From contig CALYLX010000103.1 in the NCBI GenBank assembly GCA_944990035.1, forward strand, positions 62,001-126,000: a DNA stretch of 64,000 bases, in the 5' to 3' direction. Each line of letters opens with the position of its first letter. The stretch's first letter is position 1. The notes under the pieces were generated by a model. That model had not been told where the DNA came from. It did not search any database and saw only the letters and a list, made by a program, of their open reading frames with translations. Shown here in pieces: positions 35,518 through 47,003 of the stretch. The stretch is from Clitopilus passeckerianus (lineage: Eukaryota > Basidiomycota > Agaricomycetes > Agaricales > Entolomataceae). A program made the translations under genes and the position numbers.

Positions 35518-35572
35518 ATAAGGCCAGTTTCATGTGTTTGATATCAGGAAACCTCCTCATCCCCCACGCCTC

Positions 35573-35644
35573 ATGAAGCTTTTCCTACAAAATTTGGTAC
35601 AGATTCCTCTTCTTCAGAAGCAGACTGCATGGCTCGGTGACACT
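35573..35644 (+). pseudogene. Truncated 5' end of a hydrolase D-type gene
   Basis: Twenty-four codons starting at ATG encode MKLFLQNLVQIPLLQKQTAW and four more residues. They differ from the N-terminus of hydrolase D at only two positions (Ser7 to Asn, Asp22 to Gly). Similarity stops after GACACT, and the following sequence has nothing of the SxxK region, so this is a broken copy. Its TATA region has been altered by the neighbouring 91-bp insertion. Confidence 0.75.
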
Positions 35645-35849
35645 CCGTATAATCAGATTTGTTCTATGTATTCTAATGAACCTCCTTATAATGCCAATAC
35701 CGAATACGGTCGGTTGGGTGACGGCTGCAGCACAGCCTATCTTCGTGATCTATAAATGTCTAATGAATGCTATGAATAAAAGGTGAACCTCAAAGCGACT
35801 GGGGGATTTTCTATATCGGTAGCGTGGCACAAAGATAAGTGGAACGGCT

Positions 35850-37363
35850 CTATGCCCTTGGTCGGCTGGTAATATACAACTGCTGAGAATGGAGTTCGCT
35901 GCTTGGAGGAGGCTGTACTCCCCCAGACAAGACACCAATCCTCATCATGGACAGTAGCTGGGGAGCCAAAAGGAGCCGGTGAGCAAAAGTAAGATTCTCG
36001 CCCGCAACAAGCATACGTACGTTGTGGGCGGCATTGGAGTGGGTATATGTTCCACCGTGGAACTGAGCAGTCACATCCTTTCCATTTGCCTGCGCAATGA
36101 AATGACGTCCTCCCGGATGAGAATCTAAGAAGGAAGATGCATCGTGGATGAAGCCCCCAACAAGGATCAATGTTCGGATCTTCGACTCGGCCTGGACTGT
36201 AATGATGGGAGCAGACAAATTCCAATGCTCAGGTACACTCCACAATGAATAGAAGACTCACAGGTTTCCCAAGACACCACAGGAAGCTCTTCAGAAGATA
36301 ATGACCAATGAAGCCCGTCTTGAACCTTTCTTAGTTCTTTGAGCTTCATTGCCAGTGCACCCTTCTCAATTTCATTCGACGGGAAGACTTTAAGGTGGCT
36401 CGCCAAGCGCAGCATGCCGCAAAGACCGATGAACCATTTGGTTGGATCATATTGATACCAATGAAAGGCATTTCGATAGTCCATGGGAAATTGATGGTGA
36501 AAGTTGTGGTATCCTTCCCCCATCGTCAATACCGCAGAAAGGAAATGATCTCGAGGGGATAAGACATCGTCATAGGAAGCTGAACCAAGCCAGTGAGCGA
36601 TTGAATTTATGCAAAATGTACTCTGGCCAACATGGTCAATCTCGGGTTCTATCGGAGTCAAAACGCGCTTACATGGTGCGCCACAGTTAGGCGTAAAGCA
36701 CAAGAAAAGCAAAGCCCACCAAGCCAGTCGTTCCAACAATGTCCCGGAACAACGGCGGGAAGAACAAACCCCATAAATAAGGCAAGTTGAAAATAACGGC
36801 GATGCTGCCATTGAATCAAGTTGTCATTTCTGAGGTCAGAAGTATCGGCCTTGCCGGATTTGAGGTCCGTTTTGAATATCATCCAGCCAAGATGTGTCCA
36901 GAAGAGACCTCGGTTGGAATCGTAAGGGTCCAGATCAGTGTCCGTGTATCGATGGTGAGCGCGATGGGATCGAGCCCACCAGGAGCACGAGCCTTGGACT
37001 GCGCTACTTCCTCCGAGGAGTAGGAATATCTGAAGAGGCAAAGATGCAGTATACGACCGATGTGACCACAGCCTATGGTACCCTACGCTCATTGAGCACA
37101 TAATCAGCCGCCGAGGAATTGTTCTTACCAGCAGTAATGCCTGAGGATGTCATCAGCCAGATACGCATAAACAGCACTTGGGAAACCTCCTCACCGAGCA
37201 TTGAGAATAGGTAGTACCCCATGGCAAACGCCATGGTGTTTGGGAGTCGAGGGGCGTAGAAAAGTCCGTATACTGATATTGCGGGCGTGACAGTTAAGAT
37301 AAAAACATTGAACCACCGAATTCCGTGAATTGTTGGTATGCGGGATTTGGGAGCCGAAGACAT
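35850..37363 (-). CDS. OLE1: Delta-9 acyl-CoA desaturase with cytochrome b5 domain (Ole1)
   Basis: ER membrane enzyme that introduces the first double bond into palmitoyl- and stearoyl-CoA, using electrons from a fused cytochrome b5 domain. The start is MSSAPKSRIPTIHGIRWF. The three di-iron histidine boxes are present: HRLWSH, HRAHH and EGYHNFHHQFP, between paired hydrophobic segments (FNVFILTVTPAISVYGLF; FSMLGITAGY across an intron). After LSSEELPVVSWETF the C-terminal b5 domain has the haem-binding HPGG (SSFLDSHPGGRHF) and the second haem His in THSNAAHN. A final intron joins AHN to LLSMMRIGVLSGGV. The C-terminus is short (YITSRPRA). About six introns. Basidiomycetes often have more than one such gene, so the symbol marks orthology to the family. 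Confidence 0.9.
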
Positions 37364-38462
37364 TGCTAGCGGAGTAGGCGCTCGAACAAAGTAGAAAAGA
37401 CCAGGAAAAAATCAGAAACGATACCAGGGTGGTGGACGAGGGAGAAACGTCGTGAGGTGACATTGTCTGGCTCTCTCACGAGAAGATATAGGCAATGCGA
37501 GCGGAAATAGATTGAGAACTGGATTACTTCCGAGATCGTCAAGCCCAGAGCCCTATTACACCTCAGTCTTGTGGCAACTCGATATAGCAAGGATTCTAAC
37601 CGGAGCCTCTACGCTCTGCCATAAGAACTGAACCCAGACAACACCATTGACGGAGAAATCCGTACAGACGCCACAAGCGATTGTAGGTTGTTGCAAGCCG
37701 GGGCCAACGGTTGACCGCTCTTAAAAAAGTGTGGGGATGCGAGTACTCGTTGGAAAATGAGCCGCAAGAAAAATTAGGAGAGGCGATTGCCTGGGAATCT
37801 CGGCGACTCCTCCGTGTTCGGAATCAGAAGGTTCCTGCCCTCTCATGCTTGTGAACTCGGAGAAGCCTCATCAATAATGTGAAAGCTAATGAATACAGCG
37901 TGACAACAGGCCGACGAATCTGCCAAGCGGCGCGCGATGGAACTTTCTTTTGCGGATTCCGCCTCCCTGAAGATCCCATGACAGAACAGCCTGATGTTCC
38001 GTCGGAACTTTAGAAGCATGACGATTCCGGAGTTTTTCAGATGTTATCTGTTACCTTGTGGACGCTGTAGAGCCAGGGCCAGACGGTGAGGTGCGTTAAA
38101 CAGAACTAGTACTGGAGACAACCACGTATTGAGACCATAGTGAGTCGATGCGGATTATGTACTATAATGAAGTGGCCATCCATATACCACGGACCGGAAT
38201 GCCGGTCCAACCCATCATGAAGAGGAGCATGCTGCAACATTTTCCAGTAACTCGATGTAGGGTTCCAAAGGCTCTCGAAGTCCAAGAAATCGACTTCAAG
38301 GCGTTGGGAGACTAACCTTGGCACGGAAAAACATCTTCGGTCTGGTCAGCTGCCAGACCTTCTTTGATTCGTAGCATGAAGCGAAATAAACCGCTAAAAC
38401 AGCGCCCGAGCAAGGGAATACAAACTTGTATCCATCTTTCCCCTCTAACAACCAGTACGATC
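37364..38462. other. Divergent region between Ole1 and SMP-30-like gene
   Basis: About 1.1 kb holding the upstream regions of both genes. A GGTTAGAATCC word near 37595 on the minus strand resembles a T-loop but does not sit in a tRNA fold. No additional gene recognised. Confidence 0.4.
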
Positions 38463-39938
38463 ATGGTGGCTGCTTTGCTCTGTGTTGTTGCCTATGGGCT
38501 GGCAGTCCTGGCCAAGGAAAATCCCGTGGTTGAGGGTGCATTGCCTCCACAGGCTGTCGTAAGCTTTCCAGCCCTCGAGCTGGATCCTCTTGTTCTCACA
38601 CGTCTTCTCTTTCGCAGTTTGTGGACCCCAAATCGTTTGCTGTAATAGGAGCCAATGGGACCTTCCGTGACTCATCGTTTGGAACATTCTTCAACCCAAC
38701 TTCCACAAAACCGCCATTCTTCCAAATCTTTGACAAATCGTTCCTGAAGATCCTGGGTCCCAATCCCTCGATTCATGAAGTTGCTTCCAATTCGACCTTT
38801 GCTTTTGCGCACGAGGCACCGATTTATTTGCCTGAGACCGATGAAGTTTTCTTTGGAAGCAACGACGGCGGAGCACTTGGACATAGTGACCTTGACCATA
38901 ACAATGTCATTGGGAAGATCAACTTGAATGACGTAGAGAAAGCACTGGCTGCTAACGCCAGCTCTATCAATGTACCAGTCCAATTCGTGAGTAGCATTGC
39001 TTATGCCTTGGGGTTCTTTGTCACTGATCACCTCGCCAATATGTAGCTTGATTTGCCAGACACTATTCAAATGACAAATGGCGGAACGGGTCCATTCAGG
39101 GCGTCCTTACTCTTGAGCACCTCAGGACGTGGACCTCGACCGCCCTCCATCGCTCTTGTGAACCCCAAAGCGCCACACAATACCACGGTTCTGCTTGACA
39201 ACTACTTCGGCCGACAATTCAATTCTCTCAATGACATCAAAGTGCATCCCAGTGGCAAGCTGTTTTTCACGGATGTCATGTAAGTGATAACCCTCTTAAC
39301 AAAACACGTAATGAACCTGCCATTCAGATACGGATGGGTGAACCATTTCCGTCCTCAGCCCCTTATACCAAACCAGGTCTATCGCCTGGACCCGGATACA
39401 AGACAAGTCCGTGTCGTCGCTACAGACTTTGACAAGTGCAACGGAATAGCGTTTACTCCAGATGGGAAGACAGCATACATGTGAGCTTGCACAAACTCTC
39501 TTGATTTTCCGCCCTGATCTCCTCTTAGTACAGATACAGGTGCAGCTGGCTCCGTTCTTGATCAGACCGCACCAGCGACTATGTGAGTACCCCACGCACA
39601 CAGTCACTCTCAACATTCACAATTACCGTCACTTCTCCAGCTACGCCTTTGACGTCGAGCCAGAAAGTCATGTCTTCAAGAACCGTCGAGTATTTGCCTA
39701 CGCGGATACAGGCATACCAGACGGTCTCCAAGTGGACACGGAGGGCAACGTCTACTCTGGGTGTGGAGATGGTGTTCATGTCTGGAACCCAGACGGGGAC
39801 CTTATCGGCAAATTCTTCCTTGGAACAACCTCAGCCAACATGGTTTTCGCGAACCCGGGCCGACTCGTCATTATGGCAGAAACGAAGATATTTGTCGCCA
39901 AAATTGCTGCCAATGGCCTGGCTGCTATCCAGCCATAA
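38463..39938 (+). CDS. Secreted SMP-30/gluconolactonase-like beta-propeller protein
   Basis: Six-bladed beta-propeller of the SMP-30/gluconolactonase/LRE-like family, related to fungal lactonohydrolases that open sugar or aldonate lactones. I choose the ATG at 38463 because it starts a signal peptide (MVAALLCVVAYGLAVLA); upstream ATGs give only basic residues. The first intron follows PPQAV and the reading continues FVDPKSFAVIGANGTF. Family motifs include FNSLNDIKVHPSGKLFFTD, GIAFTPDGKTAY, IPDGLQVDTEGNVYSGCGDG and GTTSANMVF, whose acidic and Asn residues typically bind calcium. About five short introns. There are many N-glycosylation sequons, in keeping with secretion. Substrate unknown. The gene ends AANGLAAIQP at 39938. 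Confidence 0.85.
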
Positions 39939-40205
39939 GCTTTTGTGCCGGATATTCGTAGCACAACGATTGTCCATAGTACTGAATACCAATCACGCAA
40001 TGGATGAGATGAAAGAAATCGTTCCCCCACGATTATATTTTATTGGGAATAAAAAATACATGAGAGAAAGCCATCGGATCGCGAGTTCGTGCTACAAGAG
40101 AGCGTGCATATATAACGGGAAAAGGACGTAAACTAATAAGAGATTATGCTGACGTATAAACAGAATATCGAAAGTCTAGGACTTCAACATTTTAGCGAGC
40201 CTCAG

Positions 40206-42988
40206 TTAGTTGCCCTTAGCCTTGGCAGCCATCTGAAGAAGACATTAGTAAGAAAAACAAGGACATGATTGGACAAAACACATACCAAGTTGAGAGCAGA
40301 GCCAGCCTTGAACCACTCAATCTGGCCTTCGTTGAAGGAGTGAGCAAGCGAGAGGGACTCCTCAGAGCCATCCTTGTGCTTGAGGCGGAGGGTGAGGTTC
40401 TTGCCAGGTGCGAAAGACTCGAGGCCGAGGATATCAACACGGTCAGAGGGCTTGATCTTGTCGTAGTCGGCGGGGTCAGCGAAGGTGAGGGCAAGCATAC
40501 CCTGCTTCTTCAAGTTGGTCTCGTGGATACGGGCGAACGATCGGACAATGACAGCAAGACCGCCAAGGTACCTGGGCTCGAGAGCAGCGTGCTCACGGGA
40601 GGAACCTTCACCGTAGTTGTGGTCACCGATGACAACCCATTTGATGCCGTTGTCGCGGTACCAGGCACCAACTTGAGGAACACCACCCCATTCACCAGTC
40701 TCCTGGTTCTTGACCTTATTGGCTTCACCGTTCTCAGAGTTGATGGCACCGATGAGGCAGTTCTGGGAGATGTTTTGGAGATGTCCACGGTACTTGAGCC
40801 AGGGGCCGCCAGCAGAGATGTGATCGGTGGCTGATTGAAAATGAGCACAATACTCGTCTCGAGAATTAGTAGATATACTTACTGCACTTGCCCTTAACCT
40901 TGATGAGGATGGGGAGGTTCTCAGGGGTCTTACCATCCCAGGCCTTGAAAGGTTGAAGGAGTTGGAGACGGTCAGACTTGGGGTCAACAGCAACCTGGAC
41001 GCTTGCGCGGTCGGCGGGAGGAGCCTGGAAGGTGTTTTCACCGGGGTCATATCCGCGGGGAGGAAGTTCGTGGCCAGAGGGGTCAGTGAACTTGAAGTCC
41101 TTGCCATCGGTGCCCTTGAGGGAGTCGGTCAAGGGGTTGAAGGTGAGGCGACCAGCGAAGACCATAGCGGTGACGATATCGGGGGAGGCGACGAAAGCGT
41201 GGGTGGCGGGGTTAGCATCGTTACGACCAGTGAAGTTACGATTGTAGGAGGTGATGATGGAGTTAACATCTCCCTTCTTCACGTCCTGCCTGTCCCATTG
41301 ACCAATGCAAGGGCCGCAAGCGTTAGCGAGGACAACACCACCAACGTTCTCGAAGGTCTCGATGACACCGTCGCGGGCGATGGTAGCACGAACTTGCTCA
41401 GAACCGGGGGTGATGGTGAACTTGCTGGCAACCTCGAGGCCATGGTCAGCAGCCTCCTTGGCGATGGATGCCGAGCGGGTCATGTCCTCATAGGAAGAGT
41501 TGGTGCAAGAACCGATCAGGCCGACCTTGAGTTCCTCAGGCCAGTTGTTCTTCTTGACCTCCTCAGCGAATTTAGAGATGGGGGTAGCCAAGTCAGGGGT
41601 GAAGGGACCGTTGATGTGGGGCTCAAGCTCGGAGAGGTTCTGGAAGGGTATCAAATTAAGCGACTAAGCGATGGTGGTGGGGTAAGGGAACTCACGATTT
41701 CAATGTGTTGGTCGTACTCAGCGCCCTCATCAGCACGGAGGTTGGGGGCGAAGGCCTCGGCGTACTTGGCGATGTCACCACGCTTGGTAGCGTGGAGGTA
41801 GTCAGACATGCGGGAGTTGAAGGGGAAGAGTGAGGTAGTTGCGCCAATTTCGGCACCCATGTTGCAAATGGTGGCCATACCAGTGCAAGAGAGGGATTCG
41901 AGACCGGAACCCTTGTATTCAACAATAGCTCCAGTACCGCCCTTGACGGTGAGGATACCAGCGACCTTAAGGATAACATCTAGGTGTGGCGAGTTAACAA
42001 CAGCTCGTAGGACAGAGAGGGTTCACATACCCTTAGGTGTTGTCCAGCCACCAATCTTGCCAGTCAAGTTAACACCAATAACCTTGGGGCACTTGAGCTC
42101 CCAAGGAATGCCAGCCATGACGTCGACTGCATCAGCACCTCCAACACCACAAGCAATCATTCCGAGGCCGCCAGCGTTGGGGGTATGGGAGTCAGTACCA
42201 ATCATCAAACCACCGGGGAAAGCATAGTTCTCCAGGATGATTTGATGGATGATACCAGAACCAGGTTTCCAGAAACCGAGGCCGTACTACATAGTTCACA
42301 AGTCAGAAACGAGCGTAAAAGCGCTGGACGGAGTTAAGCGGACCTTAGCAGTAGCAGTGGCCAAGAAGTCGTAAACTTCCTTGTTAATGTCAATAGCGCG
42401 CGCCAAATCCTTGACTCCACCGACTTGGGCCTCAATAAGATGGTCGCAGTGCACGGTCGTTGGGACAGCAGCGGTGTCCATGCCTGCGGACATGAATTGG
42501 AGTAGGGCCATCTAAATTTGACGTCAATTAGGGCCATGACGTAGAATACCGGTATCTCCTTACCTGCGCAGTAGCATCCTGGCATGCAACTCGCTACATA
42601 TTAGAAGATAATGAGAAACAAGAAATGCAAGCAAGACGCGAGGTACGTACGTCGGGGCGGAGTTTGAGGTAGCTCACGCCTCGTTCGATATCTTGACCAT
42701 GAGCATCGTCAAGATGACCGTAAAGAATCTTTTCCGATAACGTCAAAGGGCGCTTCAGCCTTTGTACTCGTCAGCCCCAGAAGAATGCATAGTGTCCGCG
42801 TTTGCATACCTATCGCGAACAACAGCAAGGTTGTCCTCAATTCGCTGATAGTTGATGTACGCGCCCTTCTCGAGTAGCGACATAGGCACTTTAGTGTCTC
42901 CAATGCGGGAGGTGACAGTGGCATAGCCTGCAGACAGCCTGTGCAGGCCCCGCATTGCGTTAGCGGCTCCGGTGGTGGTCCTGAGCAT
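40206..42988 (-). CDS. ACO1: Aconitate hydratase, mitochondrial
   Basis: [4Fe-4S] enzyme of the citric acid cycle converting citrate to isocitrate. The start is the first ATG of [20 protein letters not shown], a basic presequence, and [18 protein letters not shown] follows. Diagnostic parts are [38 protein letters not shown] carrying the first cluster Cys, and [13 protein letters not shown] carrying the other two. [19 protein letters not shown] and [19 protein letters not shown] follow in the swivelling domain. A last small exon encodes MAAKAKGN with the stop at 40206. About eight introns; the reading frame is complete. Coding DNA here is richer in GC-ending codons than in the neighbouring hydrolases, as expected for a highly expressed gene. 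Confidence 0.93.
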
Positions 42989-44125
42989 CGTCGGGGACGA
43001 TGTCGACAAGGTAAAAGAGGATAGAGATTGGTGAGGAACTTTCCGGACTTGTCCTCATCAAATTTATGCAATCCATGCACGTGAAACACCGGATCCGGGA
43101 ACTATACCAGCCAATCACATCAGGCGTTTTATGCCGACAAAGCTTACGTAAACGCAATTTCCGCCTCGAACTCCATCCGTCTTTGCCTTTCCGGCCCACA
43201 GCAATGTCCGCTTACCATCGCGTCCAACTGTTAACTTGGCTTCTAAATTCTTCCTGAGCGAATAACATGGTCATAAATTTGAATACTTGACTCATGGTGG
43301 CAACCCCGGCGTTCAGGGACATCTCCCATGGCACAGACTGGAGTTTGATAGGACCTTCATGCTCATTGGCAGCACCTGGTAGGAATATACACAACGGCCA
43401 TTACCCCAGTTTCCTCGACGTGTACCTCAGTGTCCACTCTGATGTCCATGATCCTCCTCTGTTAATATACTGGCTTCAAACGTCGTCGCCTCACCCATAA
43501 CATCCAGGACGTCGACCCTTCGTGCCACCGGACCTCGGCAGCTGTTTCCCGATAGGTGGCCGCATGCACTTGTAGATCCTATGATGCAATGACACCGAAA
43601 TATAGCTTAAGCCAGATATGTATCTCTCCTTCCTGACTCACCTTTCCGCGAGCATATGCAATCGCGCCTATCTTTGGAGTTTGAAAACTTTCTGAGCGAG
43701 CATACCGGAGAGGACATTCCTCGACGATTCCTAAGAGCCTGCTCATCGTCACATGCAACGACCTCGGCAATTACGGACGAAGCGTCGTCCGACGCTTCAG
43801 TTTTCGTGAAATAGAGTCAACACTGCTTCTTCAAGATTGGCGCAGCTGCAACTACGTCCGGGATGAAAGGGGAAATGATGGAAAGGGGCTCAACAAGGAG
43901 TTACGATCTGCAGAATAACGAGAACGAAGTTGGCCTGTGAAGAAAGTAGGGCGCCGAATCTGGCGGTGATGAGTTGGTTGACTCCAGCACGAGGATATGG
44001 CATCATACGGTATGCACCGACAACACCTTGCCTATGTCCTTAGCTGACCGTTTCGAACCAGTTCCACATCCGAATCAAGGCCTTTTGCCTGCCCATGCGT
44101 GTCCATGTGATCTATGGTATATCTA
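42989..44125. other. Intergenic between aconitase and BAHD transferase
   Basis: About 1.1 kb: upstream region of aconitase and 3' flank of the acyltransferase. Several short open frames on both strands, none with motif or splice support. Confidence 0.4.
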
Positions 44126-45496
44126 TCATCCAATGTATCTCCCATACTTCACAAACTCCTCATCCGCCTTCAACCTCTCCAAATCCTCATTCCTCAAACA
44201 AATCCCAACCGAAATCTCCCCATTCGGCCCCTTAGGCATCGAATATATCAAACCCTCATACGGAATGAATTGTGGTCTCCGCACCGACTCCGGTTTGCCC
44301 AATCCTAGGTTGAAATCCAGTTCATAACAGTTTATCTTCGACCACGAGCTAAACATGAGATCCGAAGAAACATCAATCGCCGCTGTGAAATTGACAATGC
44401 TCTTGTCAGGTGTCCGGTCGAGGAAGGTAGCAAGGGCACGGGTATTATATCCTAGAGTCGATGTTTTGGGGTCTACAGCCGAACGAAGCGACGACGCGAC
44501 ACCGCCCAGCGGCTCCTCGACTAGCTGCTGAACCGTGTTTGAATGAAAGGCCATGCTCTGCACAAGTGCCGGATACAACTCCGAAATACCCAGGTACCTT
44601 CGTACACTGACAGCACGAGCGAGCTGGGACGTAGCTGTGGGACCTATACGGGGAAGGCGAGCTCGAGAGATGGATTGCCAGATGTAGGCGGTGAGGGCAT
44701 CGTCGGTGGAGATGTAGCCTGAAGTGAGGGTTTTTGTGGCGAGTGATTTCAGAGCGGTGAGGGATTCTGGGTCGAAGCTGAAGTATGCCCAGGTGGCTTC
44801 TGGAGGGGGAGGTGGTGCTGTCTGGTCATCGGTGGCGGGAACAGATGGCTTAGGTTTCACAAGTTGGTTGTCGAGCTCAGAGCCCGGCTCGTACGAACCA
44901 TCGAGTAAGGGAACGATGTTGTGACCAGCAAGGTTCCCCGCTGTTAGCTCTTCGGTTGTAAATTCTTCATTACGGCAAGCTTTTGAGAAGAGATGGATAA
45001 TGTGGCCTTGCCCAGTCATGTCCATTGCATTATGTTGACCGACGAAGGTGAGTATGAGGCCACCTGTGATGAAATTGGCTTGGACAAGGAAGACTGGGGT
45101 TGAGTCGATTCCAGTTTCGCTGGAGGTTCCTGGGATCGTCATCCGAGGTGAGATGATGGTTTCATCGAGCATGCGGAATGGGAAGCTGGCCTCCCGGAGT
45201 GCATCCATTGTCGGCATGGAAGGCTCATTTCTGAGATCTTTCACCACCTGATGAATGGTCCTCTCAAATGGTTTGATCTTGAAGACGCCTGTATTGCCCT
45301 CGCCAGAGCCTTCGTTGACGACCTGGCCAGCTATCCACGGGAAGCTCGCGGAGAGCCGTTCGAGACCATTCGTCAAGGTATCGACAATGATGGGATATGA
45401 GGAAGGATCGGTCACGGGAAAGCATAGGGATATTTGGGTATAGATGTTAAGTCCTGGGAGTTGTCCAAGAATGGTCAGAGGGTCGTTCAAAGTCAT
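44126..45496 (-). CDS. BAHD-type acyltransferase (trichothecene 3-O-acetyltransferase-like family)
   Basis: A 456-residue, single-exon CoA-dependent acyltransferase of the large 'transferase' (BAHD) family, which moves acyl groups to hydroxyls or amines of small molecules. The catalytic HxxxD is in VGQHNAMDMTGQ. The structural motif near the C-terminus, normally DFGWG, reads DFNLG in CYELDFNLGLGKPESVR. Between them lie YISTDDALTAYIWQSISRAR and ARAVSVRRYLGI, typical of the fungal branch that includes trichothecene 3-O-acetyltransferases. Similarity is at family level only: there is no trichothecene cluster here, so the substrate could be any secondary metabolite. No biosynthetic partner genes lie beside it. 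Confidence 0.8.
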   Translation of the reverse strand: MTLNDPLTILGQLPGLNIYTQISLCFPVTDPSSYPIIVDTLTNGLERLSASFPWIAGQVVNEGSGEGNTGVFKIKPFERTIHQVVKDLRNEPSMPTMDALREASFPFRMLDETIISPRMTIPGTSSETGIDSTPVFLVQANFITGGLILTFVGQHNAMDMTGQGHIIHLFSKACRNEEFTTEELTAGNLAGHNIVPLLDGSYEPGSELDNQLVKPKPSVPATDDQTAPPPPPEATWAYFSFDPESLTALKSLATKTLTSGYISTDDALTAYIWQSISRARLPRIGPTATSQLARAVSVRRYLGISELYPALVQSMAFHSNTVQQLVEEPLGGVASSLRSAVDPKTSTLGYNTRALATFLDRTPDKSIVNFTAAIDVSSDLMFSSWSKINCYELDFNLGLGKPESVRRPQFIPYEGLIYSMPKGPNGEISVGICLRNEDLERLKADEEFVKYGRYIG

Positions 45497-46015
45497 GTTG
45501 GGAGGTCGAGCTTGTTGTCTGTAAGTTAATTGCCTGGACGCCGTTGTACAGACTCGGACAGCGTTATACTACCAGCCAAACGTTGACGGCTCCGGTAAAT
45601 TGTGCCTTTGGATGCCGAGATAACCTTCCAAGCGGCTCCGAAGATGCACCTCCTCTCTTGACTCAACGGAGGGTCTTGAGAAGCCGCCTAGTACAGGTTT
45701 CCATGCGAAGCCTTGTTAATTTTCAATCCGGACAGCTCGAAGGTCTGATCGATACATCGATGGTGATTGTACACAAGCTTGCAAGACGGCTTCACGGTTC
45801 GCGTCCTTGGCTATGATCAACTTGAAATATTTTCCGGCATGTACGGACAAATAGCGACTCCTCTGGCCGCTCCACCGATAAAGTGCTATATGATAGGTTA
45901 AAGTTGAACAAGACCTTTATTCGCATCCCAATCTCTACGAAAAAAGTACAACGCCCACAGACGGAAGAAAATTACAAAATATTTAATGCTTTCCGCCGCT
46001 CGCGAAACTTTGCCT
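45497..46015. other. Intergenic between BAHD transferase and spherulin-4-like gene
   Basis: The upstream region of the acyltransferase and 3' flank of the spherulin-like gene. No coding signal. Confidence 0.4.
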
Positions 46016-47003
46016 CTAAGCCGCAACCAGGTTGAGGAAGTTGACATAGTCGCTGGGGATGGTCTCGTAAGCCTGGGCATTGGGGTAATTCGTCAAGAAG
46101 ATCGAAGCAACACCCTTTGCCTTCAGCCCCGAGACGACGCTAGCATCGGTGGGGTTTGGACCAGTGTGAACAAGGATGGACTGTTTGTTCCCGGGGGTAG
46201 AACCACCTGTGACAACGTTTGCAAGGCTAGAAAACGGTCGAAACAGTTCTCTTTAGAAAGGATGGAGGTTTGAAGGTAATGTGGGCCTACTTGAAGTTGC
46301 TAGCATAATTCTCGAAGGTAATGATCTGGTTTGCAATGCTGTAGTAATCATTCGTTTCTGGCTTCTGGCCGGGATTTAAGACGATCTGGTCGGGAGGGAT
46401 CTGTCAGTCTCAAAGGATGTTGGCGTAGTCTAACCATGGAGAAAGGTACTCACATAGCTCGTTCCAAACTTCGTATGCACTTGGGAAGCATAGGTCTGAT
46501 ATTTAGACAGCTGGTCCGCCTTTTCGCTGGTTTCGTCGAAGAAGATTCCCTCTGGCCTGTAGCTGGAAGTCCAAGTCGAATACGTATTGATGTCGGTCAA
46601 CACGTCAGCCTGAGCACGAGAACCATATCCCGTCGCGACATATCCTAAGATCTTGACATTGCCAGCTGCGGCTCCCTTTGTACGAAGGAGAGCCGTGCAG
46701 GTTTGATAGTTCGCATCGGGCTGGGAACCAGCACCACCAGGACCGCTGGCAGGGTTTACAACGATGTAAAATTGAACATTGGGATGGGCAGTGATTCTGT
46801 AGTGTGAGAGTAAGGAGAAAGGGAGCTGTGAATGAAGTCGAGGTTGTCGCTTACCCCGTAGTGACAGCAGACCACCCGGCGCAGTTGGTTCCAGGGTAAA
46901 TGTAGAGAGGGAAGAGCACGCCAGTGGGAAGCAAGGCGAGGGCACTGCTAGCACACGCACTAAGGACAGCGAGGTATTGGAAGGCTTGCTGAGTGAAACG
47001 CAT
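46016..47003 (-). CDS. Spherulin-4-like secreted protein
   Basis: Secreted protein of the spherulation-specific family 4, a TIM-barrel-like family first known from slime-mould spherulation and related to some glycoside hydrolases. The signal peptide MRFTQQAFQYLAVLSACASS leads to GVLFPLYIYPGTNCAGWSAV, HPNVQFYIVVNPASGPGG and VKILGYVATGYGSR. The core continues with YRPEGIFFDETSEK, where Asp and Glu could form an active site, and VLNPGQKPETNDYYSI. The end is FLTNYPNAQAYETIPSDYVN, then a stop at 46016-46018. Four introns are inferred. A TATA-like GTATAAAG lies about 100 bp upstream of the start. Function is unproven for fungal members. Confidence 0.85.

Larger units (their letters stand above)
33136..35644. 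repeat. Segmental duplicate of 55908-58333 (inverted)
   Basis: Hydrolase B, the spacer behind it and the start of the next gene match, in the same order and in opposite orientation, hydrolase E, the E-D spacer and the start of hydrolase D. Spacer matches include a 34-bp block (35179-35212 versus 56266-56299) with one mismatch, GCTGGGAATTCGGG, and GATATCAGGAAACC before the second ATG. Homology ends inside exon 1 of the second gene at about 35644. Confidence 0.75.
35124..35849. other. Spacer copied from the E-D interval
   Basis: Non-coding flank between hydrolase B and Ole1. The first 450 bp are the duplicated spacer, interrupted by a 91-bp insertion. Then come the 24-codon remnant of a D-type gene and about 200 bp of unmatched DNA before the Ole1 stop. 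The small frames here do not keep the same reading frame as their counterparts in the other spacer copy, so they are not genes. Confidence 0.5.

Noticed and set aside
40953..41801. 282-codon plus-strand frame opposite aconitase
   Set aside because: A long antisense shadow caused by the strong codon bias of the aconitase exons; its residues carry no independent motif.
44126..47003. Secondary-metabolite cluster built on the BAHD transferase
   Set aside because: No synthase, P450 or cluster regulator is next to it; its neighbours are aconitase and a spherulin-4-like gene.
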